NCBI GenBank assembly: GCA_004144595.1
Contig: SEEM01000013.1
Coordinates: forward strand, 29,609 to 93,608
Reading direction: 5' to 3'
Length of the DNA: 64,000 nucleotides
Origin: Hyphomicrobiales bacterium
Lineage (GTDB): Bacteria; Pseudomonadota; Alphaproteobacteria; Rhizobiales; Beijerinckiaceae
Of the stretch, positions 13,425-21,374 are shown piece by piece. The translations under genes and the position numbers were made by a program. Below the pieces are notes generated by a model. It had not been told where the DNA came from and made no database searches. It worked only from the letters and a program-made list of their open reading frames with translations. Every line of letters begins with the position of its first letter. Within the stretch, counting starts at the first letter, position 1.

Positions 13425-14063
13425 ATGCGGTATATCTGTGGTGGTCTCGCGGTTACGTGCCTGATTAGCCTCTCCGGGGTGGCCCTGGCCGAGGAATTCG
13501 TCAACGCGGAAACGGACCCCAGAGCTATCGTTCGCCGCGACGCCGAGATCGCCCGTGCCAAGGCTGCCGAGGACAAGGGCGAGGAGGTCCAGGCCGAGGC
13601 GCCCAAGGCGCAGCCTGCGACCCGTGCTGCCAAGGCCGAAACCGAGAAGCACGAGACCCGCGCCAGCCGCGTGCCGGCTGCACCGGTCGGGGCTGAGGAC
13701 ATCAAGGCAATCGTGGCCCGCCATGCCGCCGCCAATGGCGTGCCGTTCTCGCTGGCCGACGCGATCGTGCGCGTCGAGAGCCGCTACAATCCCCGCGCTG
13801 CGCATGCCGGCAATTTCGGCCTGATGCAGATCCGCCACCAGACGGCGCGCGGCATGGGCTATTCCGGCGGCGCCGGCGGGCTGCTCGATGCCGAGACCAA
13901 CGCGCGCTACGGCATGAAGTACCTCGCCATGGCCTACAAGATGGCCGGCGGCGACACCTGCCGCACCATCATGAAATATCAGAGCGGCCATATGGCGACC
14001 CGGATGAGCGGCGCCAACCGCACCTATTGCGCCAAGGTGCGCACGATCACCGCCCGCAACTGA
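13425..14063 (+). CDS. lytic transglycosylase (SLT domain), secreted
   Basis: This 212-aa protein has a clear signal peptide (residues 1-22, MRYICGGLAV...ALA). A charged alanine-rich linker (25-88) follows, then an SLT transglycosylase domain (about 90-205). The catalytic glutamate is E118 in VRVESRYNP, followed by GLMQI and the NARYGMKYLAMAY motif typical of the fold. It would cleave peptidoglycan to 1,6-anhydro-muropeptides in the periplasm. The ORF track begins at TTG 13377, but ATG 13425 gives the proper signal peptide. The RNase P RNA gene begins 55 bp after its stop. Confidence 0.9.
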   Translation: MRYICGGLAVTCLISLSGVALAEEFVNAETDPRAIVRRDAEIARAKAAEDKGEEVQAEAPKAQPATRAAKAETEKHETRASRVPAAPVGAEDIKAIVARHAAANGVPFSLADAIVRVESRYNPRAAHAGNFGLMQIRHQTARGMGYSGGAGGLLDAETNARYGMKYLAMAYKMAGGDTCRTIMKYQSGHMATRMSGANRTYCAKVRTITARN

Positions 14064-14084
14064 TCCGAAACGGCCCGGTTTTGC

Positions 14085-14113
14085 TTGACGCCGCGCGCGC
14101 CAGCGCGCATCTC
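14085..14113 (+). promoter_or_regulatory. putative promoter of rnpB
   Basis: TTGACG (14085-14090), a 17-bp spacer and CATCTC (14108-14113) make a plausible housekeeping promoter. Its expected start point falls at about 14119-14120, exactly where the first helix of RNase P RNA begins. Confidence 0.6.
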
Positions 14114-14118
14114 CCCCT

Positions 14119-14525
14119 CGCCAGTCGGCCGGACGGCCGCTCTCGCTCGCGAGGGAGGAAAGTCCGGGCTCCACGGAAATACGGTGCCGGATAACGTCCG
14201 GCGGGGGCGACCCCAGGGAAAGCGCCACAGAGATCGAACCGCCTTGCGCTGGAGAGCTTCGGCTTTTCCGGCGAGGTAAGGGTGAAAAGGTGCGGTAAGA
14301 GCGCACCGCGGACCCGGCAACGGGGACGGCATGGCAAGCCCCACCGGGAGCAAAACCGAATAGGGACGATGCTGCCCGCGCAAGCGGGGAGGGGCAGGTT
14401 TCTGTGCCTTGTCGTCCGGGTTGGTTGCTCGAGGCGCGCAGCAATGCGCGTCCCAGAGGAATGGCCGTCACGTCGGGGGAGCGATCCTCCGGCCATCCAA
14501 AACCCGGCTTACAGGCCGACTGGCG
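14119..14525 (+). ncRNA. rnpB: RNase P RNA, bacterial type A
   Basis: This is the catalytic RNA that trims the 5' leader of tRNA precursors. The conserved 5' core GAGGAAAGTCCGGGCTCC follows the first helices. The 3' core AAAACCCGGCTTACAGGCC precedes the end. The terminal helix P1 pairs CGCCAGTCGGCC (14119-14130) with GGCCGACTGGCG (14514-14525), which fixes both ends and gives 407 nt, normal for alphaproteobacteria. The internal GGTAAGAGCGCACCG and GAAACCG-like segments also fit. ORFs reported across this stretch are artefacts. Confidence 0.95.
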
Positions 14526-14699
14526 CTTCGACCGTCGTGAATTCTGCTCCGCGGGGCATCCGACGCGGCCTTCTGCGCTTCCGGTGCTCCCGGACTGATG
14601 TCCGCGGCGCGCCGGTTCTCGAAAGCCACGCCGGCCGCCTCACCGGAGCGAATTCCCGATCGGTCTCAAGGCTCGGCTCATCAAGCCGGGATATTGGCC

Positions 14700-15122
14700 T
14701 TAGGCCACCGTCGTCTCGACCGGGATGTTGCCCTTCGTCGCGTGCGAATAGGGGCAGACCACATGGGCCTTCGTCACGAGGTCCTCGACTGCGGCCTTGT
14801 CGAGGCCGGGCACGGACACCGTCAGCTTCGCGGTGATGCCGAAGCCCTGGCCGTCATCGCGCGGGCCGATGCCTATATCGGCCGAGACCTTCGCGTCATC
14901 CGGGATCTTCACGTTCTCCTTGCCGGCGACGAACTTGAGCGCGCCGAGGAAGCAGGCCGAATAGCCCATGGCGAAGAGCTGTTCGGGGTTGGTGCCTTCG
15001 CCGCCGCCGCCGCCGAGTTCCTTTGGCGTGTTCAGCACGAGCTTGACGTTGCCGGTATCGGTCGCGGCCTGGCCTTCGCGGCCGCCGGTGGCGGAACCAT
15101 GGGCGGTATAGAGCGTCTTCAT
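14700..15122 (-). CDS. ohr: organic hydroperoxide resistance protein (Ohr)
   Basis: Ohr is a thiol peroxidase that reduces organic and lipid hydroperoxides using lipoylated partners. The 140-aa length is exact for Ohr. Both active cysteines are present, C57 in GYSACFLGAL and C123 in HVVCPYS, with the paired arginine near residue 15. The divergently transcribed ohrR gene and an AT-rich operator region lie upstream, the classic arrangement in which OhrR represses ohr until it is oxidised. Confidence 0.96.
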   Translation of the reverse strand: MKTLYTAHGSATGGREGQAATDTGNVKLVLNTPKELGGGGGEGTNPEQLFAMGYSACFLGALKFVAGKENVKIPDDAKVSADIGIGPRDDGQGFGITAKLTVSVPGLDKAAVEDLVTKAHVVCPYSHATKGNIPVETTVA

Positions 15123-15158
15123 GGCGGGTCTCCTGCCTCGCTGGGTTGATGGTTGTCT

Positions 15159-15195
15159 TTAGATTGTACACAATTAGATTGTCAACGATTAAATT
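15159..15195. promoter_or_regulatory. probable OhrR operator between ohr and ohrR
   Basis: This AT-rich stretch in the divergent gap contains TTAGATTGTACACAATT and, overlapping, TTAGATTGTCAACGATT. The TACAATT/AATTGTA-like symmetry matches the operators described for alphaproteobacterial OhrR. It would control both divergent genes. Confidence 0.7.
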
Positions 15196-15270
15196 GAGCC
15201 GAAGCAGAAGGCGGTTGATTGTGGCGCCGCTTTCGGTTTTGCCTGAAACAGGATGACGGGCGAGGGTGCG

Positions 15271-15738
15271 ATGACGAAGCGGGACAAGGCCGGGGATGGA
15301 GGGCCGCGTCTGGAGCAGCAGCTTTGCTTCGCGATCTATCAGGTCGGCCATGCCTTCAACCGGGCCTATCGCGCGATCCTGGGCGAACTCGGGCTGACCT
15401 ATCCGCAATATCTCGTGATGCTCGTGCTGTGGGAGCGGGACGGGCTGACGGTGAAGGCGCTCGGCGAGCGCTTGCTGCTTGATTCCGGCACGCTGACGCC
15501 GCTCCTGAAACGGCTCGAAGCGTCCGGCCTGATCCGGCGCGAGCGCGACGCCCGCGACGAGCGGCAGGTGCGAATCCATCTGGCCGAAAAGGGTGAGGGG
15601 CTGCGCGGGCAGGGACGTTGCGTCCAGGAGGCGATCGGGCAGGCGCTGGGCGGTACGGCTGGGGAAGCGGGACGCTTGCGCGACCAGCTTGGGCTCGTCC
15701 GCGATGCGCTGCTGACGTCGTCGTCTCGCAAGGACTGA
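15271..15738 (+). CDS. ohrR: MarR-family peroxide-sensing repressor OhrR
   Basis: This 155-aa MarR-type winged-helix dimer has the N-terminal redox cysteine C19 in LEQQLCFAIYQVGHAFNRAYR, the sensing position of OhrR. DNA-binding elements follow around residues 60-90 (GLTVKALGERLLLDSGTLTPLLKRLEASGLI). A second cysteine near residue 118 (GRCVQEAIG) suits the two-cysteine OhrR subgroup. The ORF track begins at ATG 15253. ATG 15271 has CGAGGG just upstream, while 15253 has an AGG directly against it, so 15271 is preferred. It should repress ohr and itself. Confidence 0.92.
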   Translation: MTKRDKAGDGGPRLEQQLCFAIYQVGHAFNRAYRAILGELGLTYPQYLVMLVLWERDGLTVKALGERLLLDSGTLTPLLKRLEASGLIRRERDARDERQVRIHLAEKGEGLRGQGRCVQEAIGQALGGTAGEAGRLRDQLGLVRDALLTSSSRKD

Positions 15739-16214
15739 GCCGGCGCTTTTTGCATCAGCTGCCAAGCTTGTCCGGGGCTTCGCGCCTGCGGCGCGCCCTG
15801 GAACGACAAAGGGTACGCGCCCCTCGTGTCGCTTCCGGGCTGTCATGTTTTGCGCTGACCAAAAAGAACGGCGCGCCTTCATAAAATTTTTCGCAACGTT
15901 GATGCGTTCCGCCGCCTGCCCATAGGGCCGCGCCGTGCCGAATTGCGCGTGCTTACGGATACTTAACCTTAACGAGCTGTGATGCCGGAGAGACCCTGCC
16001 GGTGCGTTGCCGCGCCCCCGATTCCATTGACGCCCATAAAGGCCCATGCTATCCCAAATCATCCCGTCGAAGCCGGCAGGCAATCCAAAGGTCAGGCTCC
16101 GTGTGCCGCGCGGAATCTGGCGTGCGGGAGTGCCTTGCCCGCTTCGACGGGAAGACCTTTCGCCGCTGGCTCATCTGCGCCGCGGCGCCTTGAAGAGCAG
16201 GCCGGGAGGCGGCG
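15739..16214. other. leader region of the dcw cluster
   Basis: This 476-bp gap separates ohrR from mraZ. Its left part (to about 15880) is GC-rich with no clear signal. Near 15963-15972 the sequence TTAACCTTAACG holds two CtrA-type half sites 6 bp apart, but no full TTAA-N7-TTAA. From 16033 to 16066 four MraZ-type boxes occur. Short ORFs in the track here have no family features. Confidence 0.6.
16033..16066 (-). promoter_or_regulatory. MraZ operator: four boxes at exact 10-bp spacing
   Basis: CCCA occurs at 16033, 16043 and 16053, and CCCG at 16063, so the minus strand reads CGGG-N6-TGGG-N6-TGGG-N6-TGGG. MraZ is known to bind direct TGGG repeats with a 10-bp period. The array lies 150-180 bp before the mraZ start, which fits autoregulation of the dcw promoter. 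Confidence 0.8.
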
Positions 16215-16691
16215 TTGACGGACCGCTTCGTCTCGAACTTCACGAACCGGCTCGACGCCAAGGGGCGTGTTTCCATTCCCTCGAGCTTTCGGGCTGTCCT
16301 TGCGAAGGACGGCTACGAGGGCCTCTACGTCCATCAAGCGCTCGACCTGCCGGCGCTGGATGCCGGCGGCAACGCGCTCAGGTCCACGATCGACGACATC
16401 CTGGCGCGCTTCTCGCCGTTCTCGGACGAGTGGGAATTGCTCTCGACGGCGCTGAACGGCACCTCGGAGGTGCTGAAGATCGACACGGAGGGACGGATGA
16501 TGCTGAGCGAGGCGCTGAAGGTGCATGCCGGGATCGGCGACGCCGTGACCTTCGTCGGCCACGGCCACAAATTCCAGATCTGGGAGCCGGAGCGGTTCCG
16601 CGCGCATCTCGAGACGGCGCGAACAAGGCTGCGCGACGTGAAGCGCACGCTCGGCGGCTTGACGGCTCCAACGGGAGGCGCGGGCACATGA
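16215..16691 (+). CDS. mraZ: transcriptional regulator MraZ
   Basis: This 158-aa protein has two AbrB-like repeats (about residues 8-55 and 75-130). Each carries a DxxxR motif ([10 protein letters not shown] with D14 and R18, and [10 protein letters not shown]). MraZ forms a ring and represses the dcw cluster, including its own gene. The TTG start at 16215 is unusual but well supported: GGGAGG lies 6 nt upstream and the [18 protein letters not shown] start matches the family. The last codons overlap the rsmH ATG (ATGA). An array of four MraZ boxes lies upstream. Confidence 0.95.
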   Translation: MTDRFVSNFTNRLDAKGRVSIPSSFRAVLAKDGYEGLYVHQALDLPALDAGGNALRSTIDDILARFSPFSDEWELLSTALNGTSEVLKIDTEGRMMLSEALKVHAGIGDAVTFVGHGHKFQIWEPERFRAHLETARTRLRDVKRTLGGLTAPTGGAGT

Positions 16692-17728
16692 GCGACCATG
16701 GCGACCGTTCCGGCGGAGCCATTGGCGGACCGGCTCGTCATTTGCCCGTGTTGCTTGCCGAGGTTCTCGCCGCGCTCGCGCCGCAGGCCGGCGGGCGCTA
16801 TCTCGACGGAACCTTCGGGGCAGGGGGGTATTCGCGCGCCATCCTCGATTCCGCGCCGGGCCTGACGCTTCTCGGGCTCGACCGCGACCCTTCGGCGATC
16901 GCCGGCGGGGCCGATCTCGTCGCAGCGATGGCTGGACGCCTGACATTGTCGCAGGCCAATTTCGGCGAACTGGCCGAGGAGGCGCAGCGTTTCCAGATGG
17001 CGCCGCTCGACGGCGTCGTGCTCGATATCGGCGTTTCTTCCATGCAGATCGATCAGGCCGAGCGCGGCTTTTCGTTCCGCTTCGACGGACCGCTCGACAT
17101 GCGCATGAGCAGCAGCGGGCAGAGTGCCGCCGATCTGGTCAATGAGGCCGAGGAAGGGCTGCTCGCCAATATCTTCTACCATTACGGCGAGGAGCGTCGC
17201 TCGCGCGCCGTGGCGCGGGCCGTGATCGAGGCCCGCCGCAAGGCGCCGATCACCACGACCAAGCAACTGGCCGATCTCGTCGCCGGTGTGGTGTGGGGCG
17301 AGCCGGGTGGGGCGCATCCGGCGACGCGCGTCTTCCAGGCGCTGCGCATCGCCGTCAATGACGAACTCGGCGAGCTGGTCAGGGCGCTGCATGCGGCCGA
17401 GACGGTTCTGAAGCCCGGCGGACGGCTGGTCGTGGTCACTTTCCATTCCCTCGAGGATCGCATCGTCAAGCAGTTCTTCGCCGAGCGTTCGGGCCGGGTG
17501 CCGTCGGGCTCGCGCCATGCACCCGCGGTCGCCGCCGCTCAGCCGACCTTCAAGCTGGTCGAGAAGGGCGCCGTCGCGCCGTCCGAGGCGGAGATGCGGA
17601 TCAACCCGCGGGCACGCTCGGCCAAGCTGCGCGCCGCCGAACGCAACGAGGCACCGGGTCGCCGGGCCGATGCCGGTCTCGTCGCGCTCTCCACCGTCCC
17701 CGACCCGCAGCCGCGCCGGAGGCCCTGA
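16688..17728 (+). CDS. rsmH: 16S rRNA m4C1402 N4-methyltransferase
   Basis: RsmH (MraW) methylates the N4 of C1402 in 16S rRNA using SAM. At 346 aa it has the normal length. The start [13 protein letters not shown] and the SAM loop [12 protein letters not shown] are family signatures, as are [22 protein letters not shown] and the C-terminal [18 protein letters not shown] 16688 overlaps the mraZ stop. The ORF in the track begins far upstream (16046), but that part lies across mraZ in another frame. Confidence 0.96.
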   Translation: MSDHGDRSGGAIGGPARHLPVLLAEVLAALAPQAGGRYLDGTFGAGGYSRAILDSAPGLTLLGLDRDPSAIAGGADLVAAMAGRLTLSQANFGELAEEAQRFQMAPLDGVVLDIGVSSMQIDQAERGFSFRFDGPLDMRMSSSGQSAADLVNEAEEGLLANIFYHYGEERRSRAVARAVIEARRKAPITTTKQLADLVAGVVWGEPGGAHPATRVFQALRIAVNDELGELVRALHAAETVLKPGGRLVVVTFHSLEDRIVKQFFAERSGRVPSGSRHAPAVAAAQPTFKLVEKGAVAPSEAEMRINPRARSAKLRAAERNEAPGRRADAGLVALSTVPDPQPRRRP

Positions 17729-17730
17729 GC

Positions 17731-18117
17731 GTGATCAAGCTCCTGCATGTCATCGCCATCGGCGCGCTGGTCTCCTCGGCGGTCTATGCCTATTCGATCA
17801 AGTACGAGACGACGCTGGCGACCGAGCATCTCCAGAAGCTCAAGGGCAAGACCCAGCGCGAGCGCGACGCCATCGCCGTGCTCAAGGCCGAATGGCAGTT
17901 CCTCAACCGGCCGGATCGCGTCCAGATGCTGGCCGAGCGCCATCTCGACCTGCAGCCCTTCGTCGTGACCCAGGTGGTCAAGCCCTCCGACATCCCGAAC
18001 CGCGGCCCGAAGGTCGACACCATCGGCCGCAAGCTCGAGGATCTCGGGCTCGGCCTGCCGACCGAGACGCCCCGGAGCACCAAAGCGGGCGCGACCACGC
18101 CGAGGCCGATGCCATGA
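17731..18117 (+). CDS. ftsL: cell division protein FtsL
   Basis: This small bitopic protein (128 aa) has a membrane helix near residues 4-22 (LLHVIAIGALVSSAVYAYSIKYET) and a periplasmic coiled coil after it (about 25-60, LQKLKGKTQRERDAIAVLKAEW). A typical LNRPDRVQMLAERHLDLQP segment follows. FtsL joins FtsB and FtsQ in the divisome complex that activates FtsWI. The start is GTG, 2 bp after the rsmH stop, and the stop overlaps ftsI by ATGA. The proline-rich tail is variable in the family. Confidence 0.9.
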   Translation: MIKLLHVIAIGALVSSAVYAYSIKYETTLATEHLQKLKGKTQRERDAIAVLKAEWQFLNRPDRVQMLAERHLDLQPFVVTQVVKPSDIPNRGPKVDTIGRKLEDLGLGLPTETPRSTKAGATTPRPMP

Positions 18118-19892
18118 CCGAACCTACAGGACACGGGATTCCGATGGAGCACCAGCACGAGGCAGCCGAGGGCGCGGTGAAGCGCGGGCGCCTGGCCTGG
18201 CTCCGCGACGTCTTCCGCATGAGCGGCGAGAAGAGCGAGCCGCGGGTCGGCCTCGTCATCCTCGGCTTCTCCGCCCTGTTTCTCGCCATCACCGGCCGGC
18301 TTGTGTATCTCGGCGTGGCGCCCAACGAGCAGGTGGGCCTGCGCCGCGCCACCTCCAATGCCATCTCCTCCGCCCGGCCCGATATCGTCGACCGCAACGG
18401 CGAGGTCATGGCCACCGATATCCGCACGGTCTCGGTCTTCGCCGAGCCGCGCCGCATCCTCGACAAGGACGAGGCGACGGAGCTGCTGACTGCCGTGCTG
18501 CCGGATCTCGACGCCAAGGACCTGCGCGACAAGCTCGGCACCAAGAAGGGCTTCGTCTGGGTGAAGCGCGAGATCACCCCGCGCCAGCAGGCGGAAGTGC
18601 ACCGTCTCGGCATTCCCGGCGTCGGCTTCGTGCCCGAGAACAAGCGCGTCTATCCGAACGGCAACGCCGCGGCGCATGTGCTGGGCTTCGCCAATATCGA
18701 CAATGTCGGCATTGCCGGCATTGAAAAATACATCGACTCGCAGGGGTTGCAGGATCTGAACGGCGCCGGCCTCGCGACCGAGGCGTCGGACCTGAAGCCG
18801 GTCAGGCTCTCGATCGACCTGCGCGTCCAGCACCTGCTGCGCGACGAGCTCTCCAAGGGGTTGGAGCGCTTCAAGGCGATCGCGGCCGCAGGCGCCATCA
18901 TGGACGTTAATACCGGCGAGGTGATCGCGCTGGTCTCGCTGCCCGATTTCGATCCCGGCAATCCGGTCGATGCGCTGGAGAAGGACCGGATCAACCGAAT
19001 GAATGTCGGCGTCTACGAGATGGGCTCGACCTTCAAGGCGCTGACCATCGCGATGGCGCTCGATTCCGGCAAGGTCAACATCAATTCGAGCTTCTCGACC
19101 GCCGGCGGCATGATGCGGTTCGGCCGCCAGGTCATCAAGGAATACCACGGCACCGGCCGGACGCTGACCGTGCCGGAAGTATTCCTGCATTCGTCTAACA
19201 TGGGCTCGATCAAGATGGCGCTGGCCGTCGGCGTCGAGGGCCACAAGGCCTTCCTCAAGAAGATGATGCAACTCGACCGGATGACGACGGAGCTGCCGGA
19301 GAGCGCCGCCCCGATCGTCCCGCAGCGCTGGGGCGAGATCAACACGGCGACCATCGCCTTCGGGCACGGCCTCGCCGTCGCGCCGCTCCAGGCGCTGACC
19401 GCGGTGGCGGCGCTGGTCAATGGCGGCTACCTGATGAAGCCGACCTTCCTGCAGCGTTCCGAGGATGACGCACGCAAGGTCTCGACGCGCGTCATCAAGA
19501 CGGAAACCTCCGAGGCGATGCGCTACATCATGCGTCTCAACGGCGAGAAGGGCTCGGCGCGCAAGGCGAATATCGAAGGCTATTTCGTCGGCGGCAAGAC
19601 CGGCACGGCCGAGAAGGTCATCAACGGCCGCTACGCCAAGAACAGGAACTTCACGACCTTCACGGCGATCGCCCCCTCCGACAAGCCGAAATACCTGTTC
19701 CTCGCGATCTACGACGAGCCGAAGGGCTATGCCGAGAGCGGCGGCTATTCGACCGCGGCGTGGAATGCCGGTGTGACCACGGGCAAGGTGATCGAGCGCG
19801 CCGCGCCGATCCTCGGGCTCAACCCGCGCTTCGACCCGCCGCCGTCGCCGTTCCCGCTGATGGCCCGGCTCGGCGCCTGGGGTTCGCGCTGA
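18114..19892 (+). CDS. ftsI: septal peptidoglycan transpeptidase FtsI (PBP3)
   Basis: This 592-aa class B penicillin-binding protein has a short cytoplasmic N-terminus and one membrane helix (about 44-67). A pedestal domain beginning ISSARPDIVDRNGEVMA follows, then the transpeptidase domain. The active-site triad is complete: S305 in GSTFK, S360-S361-N362 and K495-T496-G497. It cross-links septal glycan strands with FtsW. ATG 18114 overlaps the ftsL stop. The ORF track's upstream extension to 17517 crosses rsmH and ftsL in other frames. Confidence 0.96.
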   Translation: MTEPTGHGIPMEHQHEAAEGAVKRGRLAWLRDVFRMSGEKSEPRVGLVILGFSALFLAITGRLVYLGVAPNEQVGLRRATSNAISSARPDIVDRNGEVMATDIRTVSVFAEPRRILDKDEATELLTAVLPDLDAKDLRDKLGTKKGFVWVKREITPRQQAEVHRLGIPGVGFVPENKRVYPNGNAAAHVLGFANIDNVGIAGIEKYIDSQGLQDLNGAGLATEASDLKPVRLSIDLRVQHLLRDELSKGLERFKAIAAAGAIMDVNTGEVIALVSLPDFDPGNPVDALEKDRINRMNVGVYEMGSTFKALTIAMALDSGKVNINSSFSTAGGMMRFGRQVIKEYHGTGRTLTVPEVFLHSSNMGSIKMALAVGVEGHKAFLKKMMQLDRMTTELPESAAPIVPQRWGEINTATIAFGHGLAVAPLQALTAVAALVNGGYLMKPTFLQRSEDDARKVSTRVIKTETSEAMRYIMRLNGEKGSARKANIEGYFVGGKTGTAEKVINGRYAKNRNFTTFTAIAPSDKPKYLFLAIYDEPKGYAESGGYSTAAWNAGVTTGKVIERAAPILGLNPRFDPPPSPFPLMARLGAWGSR

Positions 19893-19913
19893 TCTCGATC
19901 TATAACGGTGACC

Positions 19914-21374
19914 ATGACGATGACCGGACACAGCCTCGGAGACCTCTTCCCCGAGATTTTCGAGGCTGAGGCCGCCAGCCAGCAGGTGAATGGCGTCGCC
20001 TTCGACAGCCGCAAGGTGACCGGCGACGACGTCTTCGTCGCGCTCGCCGGGGCAAAGGCCGATGGCGCGCGCTTCATCATGGATGCGGTCGGGCATGGCG
20101 CCGTCGCCGTGGTTTCGGGCGGGCCGCGACCGGCGGACCTGCCGGCCGGCGTCGCCTTCGCGCGGGTCGCCGACCCTCGGCTCGCTCTCTCGCTGGCGGC
20201 GGCGAAAATCCATCCGCGCCAGCCCAAGACCATCGTTGCGGTGACCGGCACCAGCGGCAAATCCTCGGTCGCGGATTTCACCAGGCAGATCTTCCAGGCG
20301 CTCGGCCATGAGGCGGCGAGCGTCGGCACCATCGGCGTGGTGACAGCCAAGAGCGCCGATTACGGCTCGCTGACCACGCCCGATCCGCTTTCGCTCCATG
20401 CCTCGTTCGACAAGCTCGCGGGCGAGGGCGTCACGCATCTGGCCATGGAAGCCTCCTCGCATGGTCTCGACCAGCGCCGCCTCGACGGCGTGCGATTGAG
20501 CGCCGGCGCCTTTCTCAATCTCGGGCGCGACCATCTCGACTATCATCAAAGCGTCGAGGAGTACCTTGCCGCGAAGCTACGGCTCTGGGAGTTGCTGCCG
20601 GCAGGCGCGCCGGTGGTGATCAATCGCGACGAACCCTATGCAGGGGAGGCGGCTGAGGCTGCGGTCAAGGCCGGGCATCCGATCATCGGCATCGGCCGCA
20701 AGGGCGAGACGCTGACCCTGCTGCGCAACGAGCGCGACGGCTTCTCTCAGCGGCTGACGGTCGGTTTCGACGGGCAGGAACTGTCCGTCGAGCTGCCACT
20801 GGTCGGCGATTTCATGGCCGGCAATGCGCTGGTTGCTGCCGGGCTCGCCATTGCGACCGGCGAGGACAAGGCTGCGTCGCTGAAGGCAAGTTCCGGTCTT
20901 ACGGGCGTCGCCGGGCGGCTCGAACGCGTCGGCGAGGCCAATGGCGGGCTCGTCGTCGTCGACTACGCCCATAAGCCTGATGCGCTCGCGGCGGTGCTGA
21001 CGACACTCAGGCCCTATGCGACAGGGCGCCTGATCTGCGTCTTCGGTTGCGGTGGCGACCGCGACAAGGGCAAGCGCCCGCTGATGGGTGCGATCGCCGC
21101 CGAGAAGGCCGATATCGCGATCGTCACCGACGACAATCCGCGCTCCGAGGACCCGGCGACGATCCGGGCCGAGATCATGGCCGCCTCGCCGAATCTTTCG
21201 GAGATCGGTGATCGCGAGGAAGCTATCCACGCCGCCGTCAGGATGCTGAAGCCTGGGGATTTGCTGGTCGTAGCCGGAAAGGGTCATGAATCCGGCCAGA
21301 TCATAGGCGACCGGACGCTGCCCTTCTCGGATCACGACGTGGTTCGCAAGGCGCTATCGGAGATCACGAGATGA
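19914..21374 (+). CDS. murE: UDP-MurNAc-L-Ala-D-Glu:meso-diaminopimelate ligase
   Basis: MurE adds the third residue of the stem peptide. About 486 aa. The ATP loop is VTGTSGKSSVADF, the lysine-modification region and KPDALAAVL follow, and the substrate-specific motif near residue 400 is DNPR (TDDNPRSEDP). DNPR marks the meso-diaminopimelate enzymes, so the wall is Gram-negative type. Three start codons lie in frame (GTG 19908, ATG 19914, ATG 19920); none has a clear ribosome binding site and I use 19914. Its stop overlaps the murF start by ATGA. Confidence 0.95.
   Translation: MTMTGHSLGDLFPEIFEAEAASQQVNGVAFDSRKVTGDDVFVALAGAKADGARFIMDAVGHGAVAVVSGGPRPADLPAGVAFARVADPRLALSLAAAKIHPRQPKTIVAVTGTSGKSSVADFTRQIFQALGHEAASVGTIGVVTAKSADYGSLTTPDPLSLHASFDKLAGEGVTHLAMEASSHGLDQRRLDGVRLSAGAFLNLGRDHLDYHQSVEEYLAAKLRLWELLPAGAPVVINRDEPYAGEAAEAAVKAGHPIIGIGRKGETLTLLRNERDGFSQRLTVGFDGQELSVELPLVGDFMAGNALVAAGLAIATGEDKAASLKASSGLTGVAGRLERVGEANGGLVVVDYAHKPDALAAVLTTLRPYATGRLICVFGCGGDRDKGKRPLMGAIAAEKADIAIVTDDNPRSEDPATIRAEIMAASPNLSEIGDREEAIHAAVRMLKPGDLLVVAGKGHESGQIIGDRTLPFSDHDVVRKALSEITR

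Noticed and set aside
14282-14836. ORFs across 14.1-14.8 kb
   Set aside because: They overlap the RNase P RNA and ohr; the RNA has its conserved cores and P1 pairing, and the translations show nothing recognisable.
17790-20549. 919-aa ORF opposite ftsL-ftsI-murE
   Set aside because: Antisense shadow of conserved dcw genes; no motif, and its frame is set by GC bias at third codon positions.
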